Assembly: GCA_012295275.1 (NCBI GenBank)
Contig: CM022671.1
Coordinates: 15,764,456 to 15,828,455, forward strand
Source of the DNA: Chrysomallon squamiferum
Lineage: Eukaryota; Mollusca; Gastropoda; Neomphalida; Peltospiridae
Direction: 5' to 3'
Length of the DNA stretch: 64,000 nucleotides
Shown here: one piece after another, positions 41,343 to 63,000 of the stretch
Position numbering within the stretch: the stretch's first letter is position 1
How the letters are laid out: the number at the start of each line of letters is the position of its first letter
Program-made: the position numbers and the translations under genes
The notes under the pieces: generated by a model
Told to the model about the DNA's origin: nothing
What the model saw: only the letters and a program-made list of their open reading frames with translations
Databases searched by the model: none

Positions 41343-41649
41343 GATGTTGTATAGAAATATAACATAAAAAATATATATATAATGTACTTTTGTTAAAAGT
41401 TGTATTAATTTGTTAGGAATATTTGTTATTTTCTAATTAAAGAACACGAATTATTTAGTAAAAAAAACAAAAATATTACATTATTTGATAAGGATTTATA
41501 AAGAATATGATTTGCACCTGTGTTTATTTTCTTTCTAAACGGTACACAGAACAATAAATATTAGCTGTCATACTTTTATTTGATATACATGTCCTAATTT
41601 CACCGAGTATTTCTGAAACCTCACATCCGATATGTATATCATATATACA

Positions 41650-41680
<31 letters not shown>

Positions 41681-42276
41681 TTTAAAGACTATTAAAATTT
41701 CACACGCTATCGTTTTGTTTACACTATATGCAAAAAGAAAATTATTTATTACAAGACACAAAATATAATAAACTTTCAAAAAGAAATAAATAAAACTAAA
41801 AAATAAAATAATGGTGAAACGTGACCTGTTGCCCTCTCTCCTCCTGAATTGCAGTAGACATGTGAAGTGTGAAGGTCGGATGTGTTTACAAACAAACGAA
41901 CTAACCACGTGCAGATGGAGTGTACGACATCGTTAGAATGCGGTCACCAAACCTGACACTAATTATACTGAATAGTTTGTATGAAAAGATCCAGAATAAT
42001 ATTTATTTTATTCTTCTTATTATTATTATTACTTTGTTCAGTCTGCTGGCATCAGTTCTTGACGTATCGTCTGCTCGAGTTCGAGGGCGCGCTCTGTATA
42101 CGTCACAGCCAAGCACTGGTTTTCACCCTAGTGAAACATTTTTCACGTAAAAGATGTTATTATGTGAACGCAATTGTAATATTATAATAAAATATTTTAC
42201 AGTGTGTTTGTCATTGTTTTCCTAAAACCAGGTCTTGGATAAATTTTGTTTCCATACCAATAACAACAACAACAGC

Positions 42277-42277
<1 letters not shown>

Positions 42278-42338
<61 letters not shown>
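42278..42338. repeat. (AAT)n microsatellite
   Basis: An AAT tract followed by ACAATA and AAAT repeats to about 42380 and AGC/AAC repeats to about 42415. The minus-strand poly-Tyr, poly-Leu and poly-Cys frames are artefacts. Confidence 0.95.
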
Positions 42339-42341
<3 letters not shown>

Positions 42342-43756
42342 TAACAATAACAATAATAAATAAATAAATAAATAAATAAGCAGCAGCAGCAGCAACAACA
42401 ACAACAACAAAAACAACTATAAATTAATAAAAACAATCAGAGCAACAGTAACAAAAACGACAGTAATAATAATAATAAACAACATTAACAACAACAATGA
42501 AAATAGCAAAAACAAATTAAATAATAAACTTTAAAAGGAAATAAACTTATAACAAATCTGGATGTCTAAATTAAGTTTATTGTTCAGTGCAAGCAGGCAA
42601 AATGTACCTAGTTAATTCGGTTACTGCAGAGTCACGTATATCCAAACATAACTAGCGCTCAAGTGTTTGTTTATTTTTCAAAATAAGGGCAGAAACAAGA
42701 TGTTGGTCACTGTTGTTACTCGAATAACAACATCAGTGAGAAAAAAAAAAAAGGTAATACAATATATCGTTCACTGTATTCTTCACTGTCTGTCATTTTT
42801 GTCGTGTTTTGATATTTTTTTATTATTATTTATTTTTTTTATTTTTTCAAGAGCGAGAGAAATCTTTTATATTTGAAATTTATTTTTGTTTATCAGTCTG
42901 TCTCTCTATCTAATCTTTCAATTTATTTTGGCTTTATCAATGGTTTAGAGATATATATAAAAAAAAAAAAAAAACTCAATTTTTTTTCTTCTATTTTATT
43001 TTATTTATTTATTTATTTATGATGATGATGATGATGATGATTAGTATTAAGATTATCATATTTAAAAAAAAATAAAATAAAATAAAATATTATTATATTT
43101 TAAAGAAGAGAGATCTTTTATATGTTTCCTGAAACGGACTGGATTCACGTACCAATGACGCATCAACGTGACTCACGGAGTAACAGAACAACTACCAGGT
43201 GCAGGAAGAAGAAAAAATACATAGATACATTTAACAAGAAGATAAAAATAAAATACGTATTGATTTCCGAGAATTTTTTTTTTCCTTTTCTTTTTCTTTT
43301 CTTTTAATTTTTCTTATTATTATTTAATATTATTATTATTATATTTTGTTGTTGTTGTTGTTGTTGTTTTGTCTACATAAGCGAACTTCAAATCATAGAA
43401 ATTAATAATAACCAATAATAATAGCAACAACAACAATGATAATAATAATAAATGATCTGTTATTACATGTATGTAACAGTTTGCACATGCCTGGTGCGTG
43501 ATACAGTTCAAGTGCATATTTCTGTTGTCATCGTCACAGATGTTTAAAGTACAATGCAGTTTGCTGACGCTGACGTAGAGCAGGTGGAATTCAAATGCAT
43601 GTTCACCACATGGCACATGATAAATTAGGCATTGCCAATTTATTCTCTGATATGACCTTTGATCCAGAGAAGAAATTTTAAGCAACAATAAGCTGTTTTT
43701 AAAACTAATTACAATGAATAATATTTGTATTCAGCAAGCTACAATTGCATATTCAG

Positions 43757-43767
<11 letters not shown>

Positions 43768-43850
<83 letters not shown>
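43768..43850. repeat. (GA)n microsatellite
   Basis: A perfect GA tract of about 83 bp following a short TA run. Confidence 0.97.
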
Positions 43851-43852
<2 letters not shown>

Positions 43853-45739
43853 ACCATTATCTATGTTTACGTAAATTATTGACACCGTCAGTGTCATTAC
43901 CCAGTCACTGGAAGTTATAATAAATAATTTATATTTAAGGTCACGTTTATTAGCAATGTGACCTATTATCTGTGTACAACAGTCAACAAAATGTTTCTGA
44001 TAATACCTGAATTTCGTGTGCCTTGCAGCTCTTTCTTATCTCTGAAAAGTCAAATAGGTGACATTGTTTTATCACTAAGAGGTCTCTTACTGGCATTTAA
44101 AAAAAAATAATTAATTAATTAATTAAATTAAAAATTGTGAAAAAAAACAAAAGCATTTTTTTTTTTTATAACCCGTTACTATTTTTATCTTTATTCTTAA
44201 TAACAGAGAAAGAAAACTGCAATTTAATTTTAATTTTAAGAAAGTTAATTTGGATCGTAATAAGGAATTATTTCAGTCATTAAAATGGGTAATAAATGTA
44301 ACAAATTATGGGTAGAAACTTACACAAATATCGAAATATTACTGTGTCCTTTTCTACAACCCTCTGGCTTAAACGTATTTTAAAATATTTATAAATTACT
44401 GATTGTAATGAAACCTTGAAATGATTTACCTTGAAACATTTTTTTTTTAATTATTATTATGTATGAAATGACGTCACAAAGGAGACAACGTCAATAACAC
44501 TCAAACGTCCTCAACAGTTTTTACCTTATTCTCCTCATACGTTATTATTGTACAGTTAAAAACAAATAAATCAGTAATTATAGAACATTTGTTTATTTCT
44601 TTATAGAACATTTGTACGCAGTTTTCTAAAACGTTATTTTGTTATAAATATCACGATTATTACTATCAAAAGGCGATTATCGGTGTTGGATTATCGATAT
44701 TTTTTTTTTTTTTTTTTTTTTTTTTGAAAAATTTACTCCACGTACTTGCACAGAGTGCGTGCCTACGAGCGTCACTGATCCACCAAAATATGTTTATAAG
44801 CTATGGTAATACGATTATATAATCCCGTATTTATTCCGGTTATAAGAGTTTCTCGACGACTTATTCGATTTATCGTTTGATGCAGTTTAAATGATGATGG
44901 CTGTCAGGTATAATTAGTCACGAATCTTTACACGATAGTTACAAACACGTTAATAATTTATTTCACGGTAGATATTTGTGACAAAGCTAAACTCTAGTAG
45001 GTTATATAAATTAAAAAAAAATTATAAAATATTTGTTCCCATTTCCTTTTTACAAAATGTCGATCTTTTATTTCCGTTTTCTTATTCTTTTCTTCTATCC
45101 TAATTTTATTCAGTCAAATTAATGTGACGGGTTTTCTTTTGTAGTTTGTATTGTTTTGTTTTGTTTTTTGTTTTTTTTTTTTTTTTTTTTTTTTTATGAT
45201 TGTTTTTGCGTGCATATGTGCGTGTGCGTGTGTGCGTGTCATCATTTTCGACTGATCAGCATGTTTTAGTTTGGGGGGAGGAGATAAATGCTGCGCCGAA
45301 AACAACAGAGCTAACTGATTGACTGACATTTCATAATTAGAATCGGAAATAAACTAATATACAGTCATACAAAGAATACTAGTAATGCTGTTTTAACTTA
45401 ACTTTCCTAGGCTGATATATGACGTATAACTGAAACGATATTTAATAAACTATTTAATATTGCATCCCTTAGTGCCAAATGAAATATTTTTATTCTTGCT
45501 GATTCCTAATGACAAATGAAAACCTAATCAATAAAAATGAAGTATATTTAGCTTAAACTGAGACTTTGATACCTGTCTGCACGATATAGTATCATGCTGG
45601 CGCGCATTTCGAGTTAATATTATTATAAGAATATTATAAAGACAAACTTGTATGTTCAAATCTCGTCTGAAAAATGCACACTAATTCATAACCGCAATCA
45701 AAATTTTCATTGCAAACCTCTCAACACACACCCACACAC

Positions 45740-45781
<42 letters not shown>

Positions 45782-46672
45782 GTCACAGACAAAATAAATA
45801 CTATCATGCGTTATGTGATAGAAAAGGGGTGGGAAAAAATATGACTAACTTCTTCCCTTTTAGCATGACATTTTGGCCTCCTAGGTCATGAACCTGACTT
45901 AATCAAACAGACTGCGAAAATAAAGACCGTCCATGCGCCTTTCACGTGAGATACCTAAGTTATATCACAAAACACTGGTCACTGCCGTATATTATTCACA
46001 TCAGTGATAATACGAGAGTGATTTCACAAGCAATTTTTTTGTAGCATAATGAATATTACCTGCGTTAGAAATCTCTCCAGTGGTGAGACGGAAACCTTAT
46101 ACACCACTTACGAAGTATCACACAATGTTACGTACGGTAGGATTATTTTCTTTTTATTAATTTGATTATTATCTTTTAATTACGTTATTATTATTATAAT
46201 TTGCTAGACGGTTTTGAATTTGCACCACCGTTCGTTTTTTTGTTTTATTTCTTTTAAGCTATTTTTTTTTTCAGCTTGGTTGAAATATTTAATTACATAT
46301 CTGTGTATTGATGGGGATGTGCATTAATTAATGTCATCGGATGAATAATTACAGTTAGTAATTAATTTTAAAAATGTTTTAATTATTGTAATGTATGCAT
46401 AATCGACGTCGTGTACATTGTCGGGCATGTAATGAGGCAATGCAGATATTGTATAGAAATAAAATGCTTGCTTAGTGTGTGTGGTTGGGTTTCTTTTTAT
46501 TGTTATTACTATTCTTTGTTTTTACGTGAAAAAAATAATATCGGGTTATCTATGTCTGACTGTATTCACAGCAGCGGCCCCAAAATTATGATTAACTTTA
46601 GTTTATTTCTGTTCTTTGCGTGGATTCGCATAACATTGTTTTAACATTACAAGCCATTCATGGCAAACTAAA

Positions 46673-46706
<34 letters not shown>

Positions 46707-47216
46707 TTTTATTAAAAGAAGATTTCAAATACTCTAATATAAAATAATTATGAAATATTTTCAGAATATATAATCCTGATAATTAAAAACCTCATTAAAG
46801 TACAACTTGTGTCCTTTTAATTCTTAATTAATTTGTCGTGTTTTTGAATTCCGCCCGACGACGGTTTATAAAATACGTTTGGCGTCTGATGCTTTTATAA
46901 TTTATTTTAAAATAATGTTAATTAATGTTACAAGGGCAAATAAAAAAAAATTCAAAAGATAATAATAATAACAAATGTGTTGCATTGGTAATTTTAAACT
47001 ATATGTTTTATTTGATAAATAAAATCGTTCATCATTTTACTGCATTACTGAAAAAAAAAAAAAAAAAAAAAAAAATATGGATTTATATGTTAATTAAAAT
47101 AATTTAAATGTTTTTCTCTTTTTTAACTGCTTGTAAACATCGTTGTTACTACAATAAAAAAAAATAAAAAAAGCAAGAAAAAATATTATCGTGGAATTTG
47201 CAGACGTTTGCAAGCT

Positions 47217-47255
<39 letters not shown>

Positions 47256-47566
47256 TGCGTCGTTATAATGAAATATGCAGATGTTTTCAATTAGGAGTCG
47301 TCTTTATGAAACACGACATTTAGGGTTTTCAAAAAGAAGATTCATCTAAAGATTTGAATGAGTTCGTCATTTCTGTAGCATCATTCTAAAACTGCATTGT
47401 GATATTTTGTATCACAGACATGGGAAAACGAGGCCGTTCACCGACTTTGAGGAATTGCTGTAGTTTTGCACGTGATATCAAAAAGATCATGATAAAGTTG
47501 ACCCCGATTTGAGCCAATGGCTGCAAACGCGTAACTGCTAATGGATGTAAACAAAATGCAAGGAAG

Positions 47567-47575
47567 TATAAAAAG
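47567..47575 (+). promoter_or_regulatory. TATA-box candidate for HDHD5
   Basis: TATAAAAAG lies about 100 bp upstream of the HDHD5 ATG at 47671, leaving room for a short 5' UTR. An in-frame TAA at 47650-47652 precedes the ATG. Confidence 0.4.
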
Positions 47576-47670
47576 TCGCTTTGTCGTTACTAAACCAGAA
47601 ATTCGCTTAAAATTAATTTCACTAAGACGTTTACGAAAGCTGAAACAAATAATTTTACTACTCGTTCAAC

Positions 47671-47866
47671 ATGAGAATAATACATAGCCCTGTAAAGGAT
47701 GACGGATATTCAACTGGTAAGTTCAAACTCCGCTCGTGCATTGTTATGTATACAAATATATGTATTTCCTTTTTATTAAAAAAAAAAAAAAAAAAAAAAA
47801 AAATGAATAAAATTTAAAAATGAAGAAAATGAAATGGAAAAATAGAACTGTGAGGAACTGCAAATG

Positions 47867-47897
<31 letters not shown>

Positions 47898-50800
47898 ATT
47901 ATTATTATTAGTATTATTATTAATAATAATTTCGTTGTTTTTGTTTTTAGATGGCTCCGATGTATCTACAGACATCGAAAATAGCAATTCTCAGGTAAGT
48001 TTGAATTTTTAAAATCCATAATATTCGTCGAAAATAAATGAAAGTTGATGCGTACATTTAGCCATGTGCTTCTCAGCTGTTTGTGACGATTGTAAACAAA
48101 TGTCACGTGATAGTTCAAGATCAGCGTTCGGCAGTAATAATATTTCATATTTTTGTTTACCACCTTGCGAAGTCGAGATACTGTGTTCAAAAATCATGTT
48201 AACCAAACATTTCCTGACTAAATTAATCATAAGAAATACACCACATTTCCGATTAATTTCCGGATTAACTAGTAAGGTTGGCAAAACTGATAGATTAGCA
48301 CTGTGCATTCTTGATCGAGTTTCAAGTAGGTTAAGCAGTATATTTTATTTTTTTTGCATCGACTTATTATAATAGCTAAATAATAAATATATGTTTGTGT
48401 TAAGATATATTACTGTTTGCATGTGCAGAATAAACAGTTATATATTTATTTTATTCCTTTTTTTTTTTTAATTTTTTGTAGTTTGTTATCCGTTTTGAAT
48501 CCCCCCCCAATCATTTAAAATAAAAGTTAATTGTTTCTCATTTGAATTTTTTTTTTTTTTTTTCAATTAAACATTATACGATAATAAACAAAACCAAAAA
48601 AAAAAAGTGATAAATGATCTTTAATTATGGCATCTTGCCAGTCAGATAAGATTAAGCATTTGAACAAATATATTATAATAGTTTTATATCGTGTATTGAT
48701 GCAATGTGCTGCATAGTATTTAAAAAACTTTGCAATTACTTGCAACCTTTCAACAAGGTATTATTTTTATTTTGCATTGTTAAAAGAAAAGCATTTTAAA
48801 CAAACATGTTCTTAGAATATTTTATTTTTTATTTTCATTTCATTTTAATTTTTTAAATATATAAAATCAGTATTGTATTGCAAAAAGAACAAAAAGAAAG
48901 GGAAATCCATATGCTTACATATTTTTTAAAGGTGACAAAATTATATAAAAATAAAACATTTAAGAATTCTGAATGGGAATGTAAGTCATTAGCAGATTAG
49001 CATTTACTTTTAGGTCCTTAAAAATAATTTGTGTTAATTAAACTGTGCAGATTTTATTGTTAAAATAAAAGTAACTATGACAGTATTTTCCATTGCTAAG
49101 ATAAATAAAAGAACATGGTGTCATTTAATTTAAATGACTGCTTTACTTTGCAGATTGTTTAACAGGCATTTTGGTAATATCATGTCACAAAAACAATATT
49201 ACTAAAGAAATAATGTCTTAAAGTGTGCTGATTAAAATAAAATAAAATTATCAAAATATATTTCTGAACAATAAAATTATAAATAGAAATGGTAAGAGAT
49301 GTAATAATAAATAGATCTGTTATTTAAATTGCAAGATGACTTTGTTAAAAATCTTATGATTAGGAAATACAACATTATCTCAGCATTTCTTTCTATATTT
49401 ATTTCTTTATTATGTTATTGTTTTCTACCTAGAATCCTGAATTTGGTATCTTGTTTGATGTTGATGGAGTGTTGGCAAGGGGTAGCACACCACTAGAACC
49501 TGCTAAAAGAGCATTTGAAGCTCTGAAAGATCCACAAACAGGGCAGCTGAGAGTTCCCTGTGCCTTTGTCACCAATGCTTGCAATCGGGCTCATGAAAAA
49601 GCTGCACAGATTGGAAACTGGTTTAACCTAAAAGTAAGTTTTAGTCATCTTCATTCAAACAAAAAACAATTCCAACCATTCCTAGCCAAAAAATTAATTT
49701 TGAAGTGGTTGTTTTTCATTTTTAATATTTTTGAAAGATTTATTGATATAATAGTTTTGGAAATTTTTGTTTGTAAAATGAATACATTTTAATGAATCAA
49801 ATCTGATTAAAAACAATAACAATACTATATAAATTACTCTAAAATGTCAACAGTTTATCAAAACTTATTAATTATTGAAACTAATATGTTCACTAATAAA
49901 TACAATACTAATGTGATATGAATATTAAAATTGTTATTGGTACAGGTGACTCCAGAAATGGTAATTCATGCACCAACTCCAGCCAAACTGCTTTGTAACA
50001 TCCATCACAAACACACACTGGTCATTGGTCAGGAACATATTCTAGAGATAGCAGAAGAGTATCCTTAAATAAAAATATTAATTTTTTGAAAATTTATATA
50101 AACACAAATATCATATGTAAAAGTAGAATTCTCAAAAAGAAGATTGACTGAATTATACAGGACATTGATCGATCAAATACAAATGCAAGAAAATCTGGTG
50201 ATGAGAAATTACAATTAAATCTGTGCATGTCCAAAATATTTAAATACGTGTTTCATAAAAATGTTTTATTTATTTATATTTTTTATGTATCATTATAAAA
50301 AATTTGCCCATTATAACCATATTGGTAGGATTTAGTTTACAAAATTTATAAAATATGTAAAAATTGGGTAAACTTGATCAGTATTTTTGTTTTCTTAAAA
50401 TTGCAGATCATAAATATTTCTTTATCATCAATTTTGGGGTTACTTTCTTTTTATTCATTTATTATTATTATTATTATTTTTAAATTTAGTATTTTATCCT
50501 TAACTTCTCAAGTCTTGGTTTTACAAATCTGTGTACTTTGGATGATGTAAACAAGGCCTACCCATTGCTTGACATGGTTGATCATGAAAACAGAAAAACT
50601 GTGGTTAGTATGAAAATCATATTTCTTTTTTACTTCTTTATACTGATAAGAACTGATTCTGTAAAGTTAATTTTTACCAGAAAAAACACCTGCAGTTTTC
50701 AGTATTATATTACATCTGTTCTATTTTTCATAATTGTTTTAAATCATTTGTCTTAATTTTCATGTTTTACATTATGTGGTTAGCTATAATTATTTCTGTT

Positions 50801-53062
50801 TGAATTTTTCAGGCCAAAAGTTATACAGAGAATACAGATTTCCCACCTATTGAAGGTAACTTGTTTTTACTTTATTAAATTATTAAAACTCCATCTGTGT
50901 GTGGTATACATATATATAAAACAGTAGAAAAGATACATATGACTCTTGTGAAATGTTAAAAATATATTTTTTAACAAATTTTACTTCATTCATTACAGCC
51001 ATATTACTGTTGGGAGAACCAGTAAGGTGGGAGTCAAATCTGCAGATTATGCTAGATCTCTTGCTGACAGAAGGAAAACCTGTGAAAGCCCCTGAAGACA
51101 TAACAACTATTAAACAGCTACCTATTATTGCATGCAACATGGACTTGCAGTTCATGGCAGAGGCCTGCATGCCAAGGTAAATTTTTCAATGAAATTACAG
51201 ATGTTTGTGAAAGAGGAAAAAAAACTGTAACATTAACAAATTTAAATTAATATGACAATAATTGTTAAATTGGTTTCCAATGATAAAGTGAATCAAATAC
51301 TTTTAGATTTTATTTAAAAATATGACATAAGAATGTATCATCTTTAAACATAATTTAACGCAGATCTTTTGTGTGAGAGAATTAATATATATTTTACACT
51401 ATTGGTTAACAGAGACAATTTCAACTCGCAGGACAAATATTCTTAACAGTTACTGAATTAATAATCTCCAGAATATATATTAAATTCGAAAATTAGTTTT
51501 CTAATTGTCACTGCAGTAGTAAATACTATATTGTTAAACTTATTAATCTTCTTTCATTTCCAGATTGGCTCATGGTGCTTTCCTTTTATGTTTAGAAGCA
51601 TTGTACAAGGTAAAACAAAATCCAAAAATCTTGCTTATATGTTATTTGTATAAATCTTTCTGTATTATTTACGAAATACTGGTGCTTATTCTTGATCAGA
51701 CCACTTTATAATGAATGAAGTTGTTTTTTTTTAAATTAAAAAAAAAGCTTCATGCCCCTGTAAGAGAAATCCTCTTTTTTAAATTTAAATTAATGTAATT
51801 TTTGTCATTTATTTTAATATTTTTGAAATCTTTTTCTTGCTTTTGCATGACTGAGCAGTTAAATTCAAGTATTAGATTAAAGGGAGAAAATTCTGTCAGA
51901 TTTACTTCTCTTTTTAATTCCCATGGGTTCTATTAAGTGGACATATTTATCATTTAGTTCTTAAATATGGATTTTAGGATGCTTATTTTTTTATTATTAT
52001 TTTTTTTTTACTTCTGTTTGTTGAACTAGTAATATTTTTCAAAGCTATAAATAGTATTTTTATTATTTAAATTTTCAGAAAGTCACTGGTAGAGAACTTG
52101 AATATACAAACCTCATAGGCAAACCCTGTGAACTGACGTTTCGATTTGCTGAGCACACAGTGTGTAAACTGGCCCATGACATGGGTTATCTGAAACCAAT
52201 TAAAAGACTATATTTTGTTGGGTAAGAGAAAATGATTTACTGCAAGATTATATATGGATACACTACTAGAAATCGTACTTGATCTGTTATCTTAGATGCA
52301 ACTTGCCTTATTTTGCCATTCCAGACATTTAGTGTATCAAATATTCTGTAATATGTTATAAATTTGGACAAGTGATTATGTGGCAAAACAATTTTTTCAT
52401 TTTGGGTAACTTGAATTTGATAGAAGAATTACATTATTCAAAAATTATAACATATTTACTTACAATTCAAAATGCCAATAATAGATGAATAGTGCATTTA
52501 ACGTAACTTAATACAAACTGTCAAAAGGGGGAAATTAAATAATTGTACTAAAGCAGTGTACATTAATTTGTTTATTTATGGGTGGGGTTTTTCAGAACTT
52601 TTTTTAGAATACTAATTTACATTATATATATCTATATAATATTTTATTATATTTTCACAGTAATATATATGATATTACAATTAATTTTACAGTGATAATC
52701 CTAATGTGGACATATATGGTGCAAATCTCTACAATCGTTACCTTCAAAACATCTGGGACAACCATCGCAATGGAAACCCCGAATCATGTGAACTTCCAAA
52801 GTCACGAAAGATTCCTGACCACCCTGATCTTCAGCAGCAGACGGTGGAGGAATGCCATGCACTACTGGTTGGGACGGGAGTGTACCAGCATACAGAGGAG
52901 AGTGAGAAGAGCAGTACTGTGAATGACAATGACAGTATTATTTATCATGGCCACCGAGACATCGATCACGAGCCCAACCTGTCCAAACCTCACAGATTTG
53001 TGGTCGATGTTGATTATGCTGTCAAACATATCCTGGAAAAAGAAAACTTTACAGTCAGTTGA
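47671..53062 (+). CDS. HDHD5: HDHD5 (CECR5) homologue, HAD-like hydrolase domain-containing protein 5
   Basis: Ten exons: 47671-47716, 47951-47994, 49433-49633, 49946-50058, 50513-50603, 50813-50855, 50999-51176, 51564-51609, 52079-52221 and 52693-53062. They join in frame to 424 aa, close to the 423 aa of human HDHD5. All introns are GT-AG; the exon 4 donor (GTATCC) is weak. HAD motif I is FDVDGV (D39, D41), motif II is FVTN (T77), and the acidic motif IV region is GDNPNVDIYGANL (G302-D303...D308). Family-specific blocks are AYPLLDMVDHE, LLLGEPVRWES, NMDLQFMAEACMPR, GAFLLCLEALYKKVTG and a C-terminal HGHRD. The family is HAD class IIA-like with no settled substrate, and vertebrate members are mitochondrial. 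Here residues 1-30 (MRIIHSPVKDDGYSTDGSD...) are acidic and do not look like a mitochondrial targeting peptide, so an alternative first exon is possible. Confidence 0.95.
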
Positions 53063-54543
53063 ATGAACTTGGATCTGAATATCCATGGATTTCTGGATCA
53101 GCAAAGAAGAACTTTTATAAATAAGCTGATAGTAGTATATTTTTAAAAAAAAATGTATAATATGAAAAGAAAAATAAGATCCAATTATGTGTGAGAAACA
53201 GACATGTTTCATATTGTGAATATGATGATGGTGTTGATGAAAAACTATTGTTGATATAATCAACTTTGTAAACTGTGATATAATTCAGAAAATGAAATAT
53301 TTATAATAATGTGTATATGATGATCTGATGAAATATATATATATTTATTCATAAGAGATAGATGAAAATAGGTCCAAAAACTAACTGCATTCCAATTGCT
53401 ACTAAAAATGCTGTTAAGCTTGATCTTAATTGAGGGTAATTTTGACAAAAATGAAATATTTTATTTTGATTCTTTTTTTTTAGCTGCTGGAATTAAAATG
53501 TGTGTTGGAGAATTTAGTTTTAAGGATCTCATTGAGTCTAGCATGTATAAATAGATTGGTATATGGTTTGTTACACAAGATAAAAATTCTACTTAAAGTT
53601 TAAATAAAGGCACTCCAAATTATTTTCATATGTTGTTTTTTTTTTTCAATTAAGATTAATATTATTTATGCTAAAAAAGTAAATAAACATTTTCAAGAAG
53701 TTCAACTTGTAGGAAGATGAAAATCATGTAAGTGTCTACATGCTTGCATCATGCTTAAACATCATGTATCTTTCAAATGTTTTCTATTACTTTAGGTGTG
53801 TTTTTGTGCGTGCGTGTATGTGTGTGTGTATGTGTGTGTGTGTAGAAATACAAGTGTTAAAAAAACTAGAAAATATCAAACGAATGATTGATATGTTGTT
53901 TGTTAAAGTTCGCTTTAGATAATGGGAAAAAAACCCACCAATGAACAGTGCAGTCAGATAAAATATTCAAAATATCTGAGACAACCATTACAACAAAAAC
54001 TAATAAATCATGTGAACACCCTGATCTCTAGCATGCACTATATATATATATATATATATACACACACATACTTAACATGTTAGTAATTAAAAAAAAAAGA
54101 TCTGGTTAGTTCTTCATTTGTATCATCATCATTATTATTATTATTTTTTATACTAAGCTGATATCTGTTCATAAAGACAAGCTTAACCAGATATTTAAAA
54201 AATACTGAATTATGGAACAGGACAGGATGTTTTTGTTGAAGATATGGAACTTTTTTTTTTCTTTTTTTATTATTAAATAATTAGGTCCATGATGTACAAA
54301 AATATGTTTTCTGTTAATAATTTTAATTATTTATTTGTAATTAATTTAAGCTATTATATTTAACGTCTGATTTCACTTTTCTAAACGTCGTTTCATATTT
54401 TTATGTTTTTGCTATTTTACATGATATTAAACTCAGTTTGCAATAATCCAGGACTGACTGTACTAATGAACATGCGCAAAGCAATATCCGGTATTTGAAA
54501 AGGGGGGAAAAAAATAAAATAAAATAGAGTAATAATAATCATC
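53063..54543. other. HDHD5 3' UTR and HDHD5-MAN1 intergenic region
   Basis: The 3' UTR probably ends just after AATAAA at 53603-53608. The rest holds GT-rich sequence (about 53800-53845), a TA run (about 54040-54060) and the proximal MAN1 promoter. That promoter has no clear TATA box; an ATGCGCAAAG sequence near 54472 resembles an NRF-1 half site (inference). Confidence 0.55.
53603..53608 (+). terminator. Poly(A) signal AATAAA of HDHD5
   Basis: A canonical AATAAA about 540 bp after the HDHD5 stop, followed by a T-rich stretch at 53632-53645. Confidence 0.7.
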
Positions 54544-61974
<7,431 letters not shown>

Positions 61975-62173
61975 ACTTTGTCAACACTGCGTGTGATCAA
62001 AATGTTTGTGCCTTTGTTTTGGTTTTAACATTTTTTTTCCAAAGACCACTGATGCACTTCAACCTTTTTTTTTGGTGTTTTTTTTTTTTTTTTGAGCATG
62101 AAGTGCTATATATAAAACTAAACAAATGGTTCAGGTTTTAACTAAAATGAAGTGGTTCCCATTATGTACAGCT

Positions 62174-62179
62174 AATAAA
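62174..62179 (+). terminator. Proximal poly(A) signal AATAAA of MAN1
   Basis: A canonical AATAAA about 200 bp after the stop codon. Confidence 0.55.
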
Positions 62180-62942
62180 GTATATGCTTTTTAAAATGTA
62201 CAGTTTTGTCTGATATCTTTAGATATATTTTTAGCAACAGAATGACATTGCTCTATGATTTCCTATGTATTCTTCATTACATTTGTGTCCACCAAAAATA
62301 GTTATGTTATGTTTTGTTTTTTTTAGTTTTTTCCATTTCCATGTTACTGAAGTTTTTAATTTGTTCTGCAGATATTCCAGTTTTGTTTTATATGTTGACT
62401 TTTCGAGAAGTTAAATTTCAAAAAATCTTTGTTTTGGTATCCTTTGAATCTCATTTAGTGAAATTATTTTTGCATCAGTTATTTGATCCAAAATACCTTC
62501 CTGGTTACAGACAGTTTTTTTTTTTTTTTTTGGCACACTGTTTTGTGATTTCAGACAAAATGATCACATTTATAAGAAAAATGTCTTTGGAAATACATAT
62601 TTGACAGTAAAAATTTATAAGATGTACAATTATAATTGTTTGTATTTATTAACTTGCTCTGCAGACTGATATATTACATCTTTCTTATTACTATTATTAT
62701 TATTTCATTATGAGTTTTTAAAAATATTAATTTATTTCAAAACTATTTAATTGAGTTTCATGTGAGATATGTATTCACATTATTTCACTGTGCATTTGGA
62801 AAAATCAACAAAAAAACACATTAATATTCATGAGACATTGTGTCCATGTTATACCTAAAGCCGAACATCAGATACTTTCATAAATTAATAATATATGTTA
62901 CGTTTTCACCATTTTGTAATGTCTATATAATATGTATGTATC

Positions 62943-62948
62943 AATAAA
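62943..62948 (+). terminator. Distal poly(A) signal AATAAA of MAN1
   Basis: A canonical AATAAA followed by a TTTTTCTCTGTTGTT-type T/GT-rich downstream element near 62978-62992. Confidence 0.55.
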
Positions 62949-63000
62949 GTCACCTAGTTTTATAAAAACTTGTCCATTAATTTTTCTCTGTTGTTATTTC

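Larger units (their letters stand above)
36206..47560. other. Gene-poor, microsatellite-rich stretch
   Basis: I find no supportable gene. Contents include AGT/AAC-type low-complexity sequence at about 38540-38770, AAAT repeats at 38925-38970, TA/CATA repeats at 39595-39745, (TTA)n at 40182-40237 and 41062-41117, (TA)n at 41295-41339, (GT)n at 41653-41680, (AAT)n at 42278-42338, (GA)n at 43768-43850, (CT)n near 45744-45777, (TTA)n near 46675-46703 and (AAT)n at 47219-47253. Many A or T homopolymers of 15-30 bp are present. The short open frames lack domains and splice support. Confidence 0.55.
61975..63000 (+). other. MAN1 3' UTR
   Basis: A T-rich, non-coding stretch after the MAN1 stop, with two candidate AATAAA signals (62174-62179 and 62943-62948) that would give a UTR of about 0.2 or 1 kb. 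The open frame at 62314-62604 has no recognisable domain. Confidence 0.6.
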
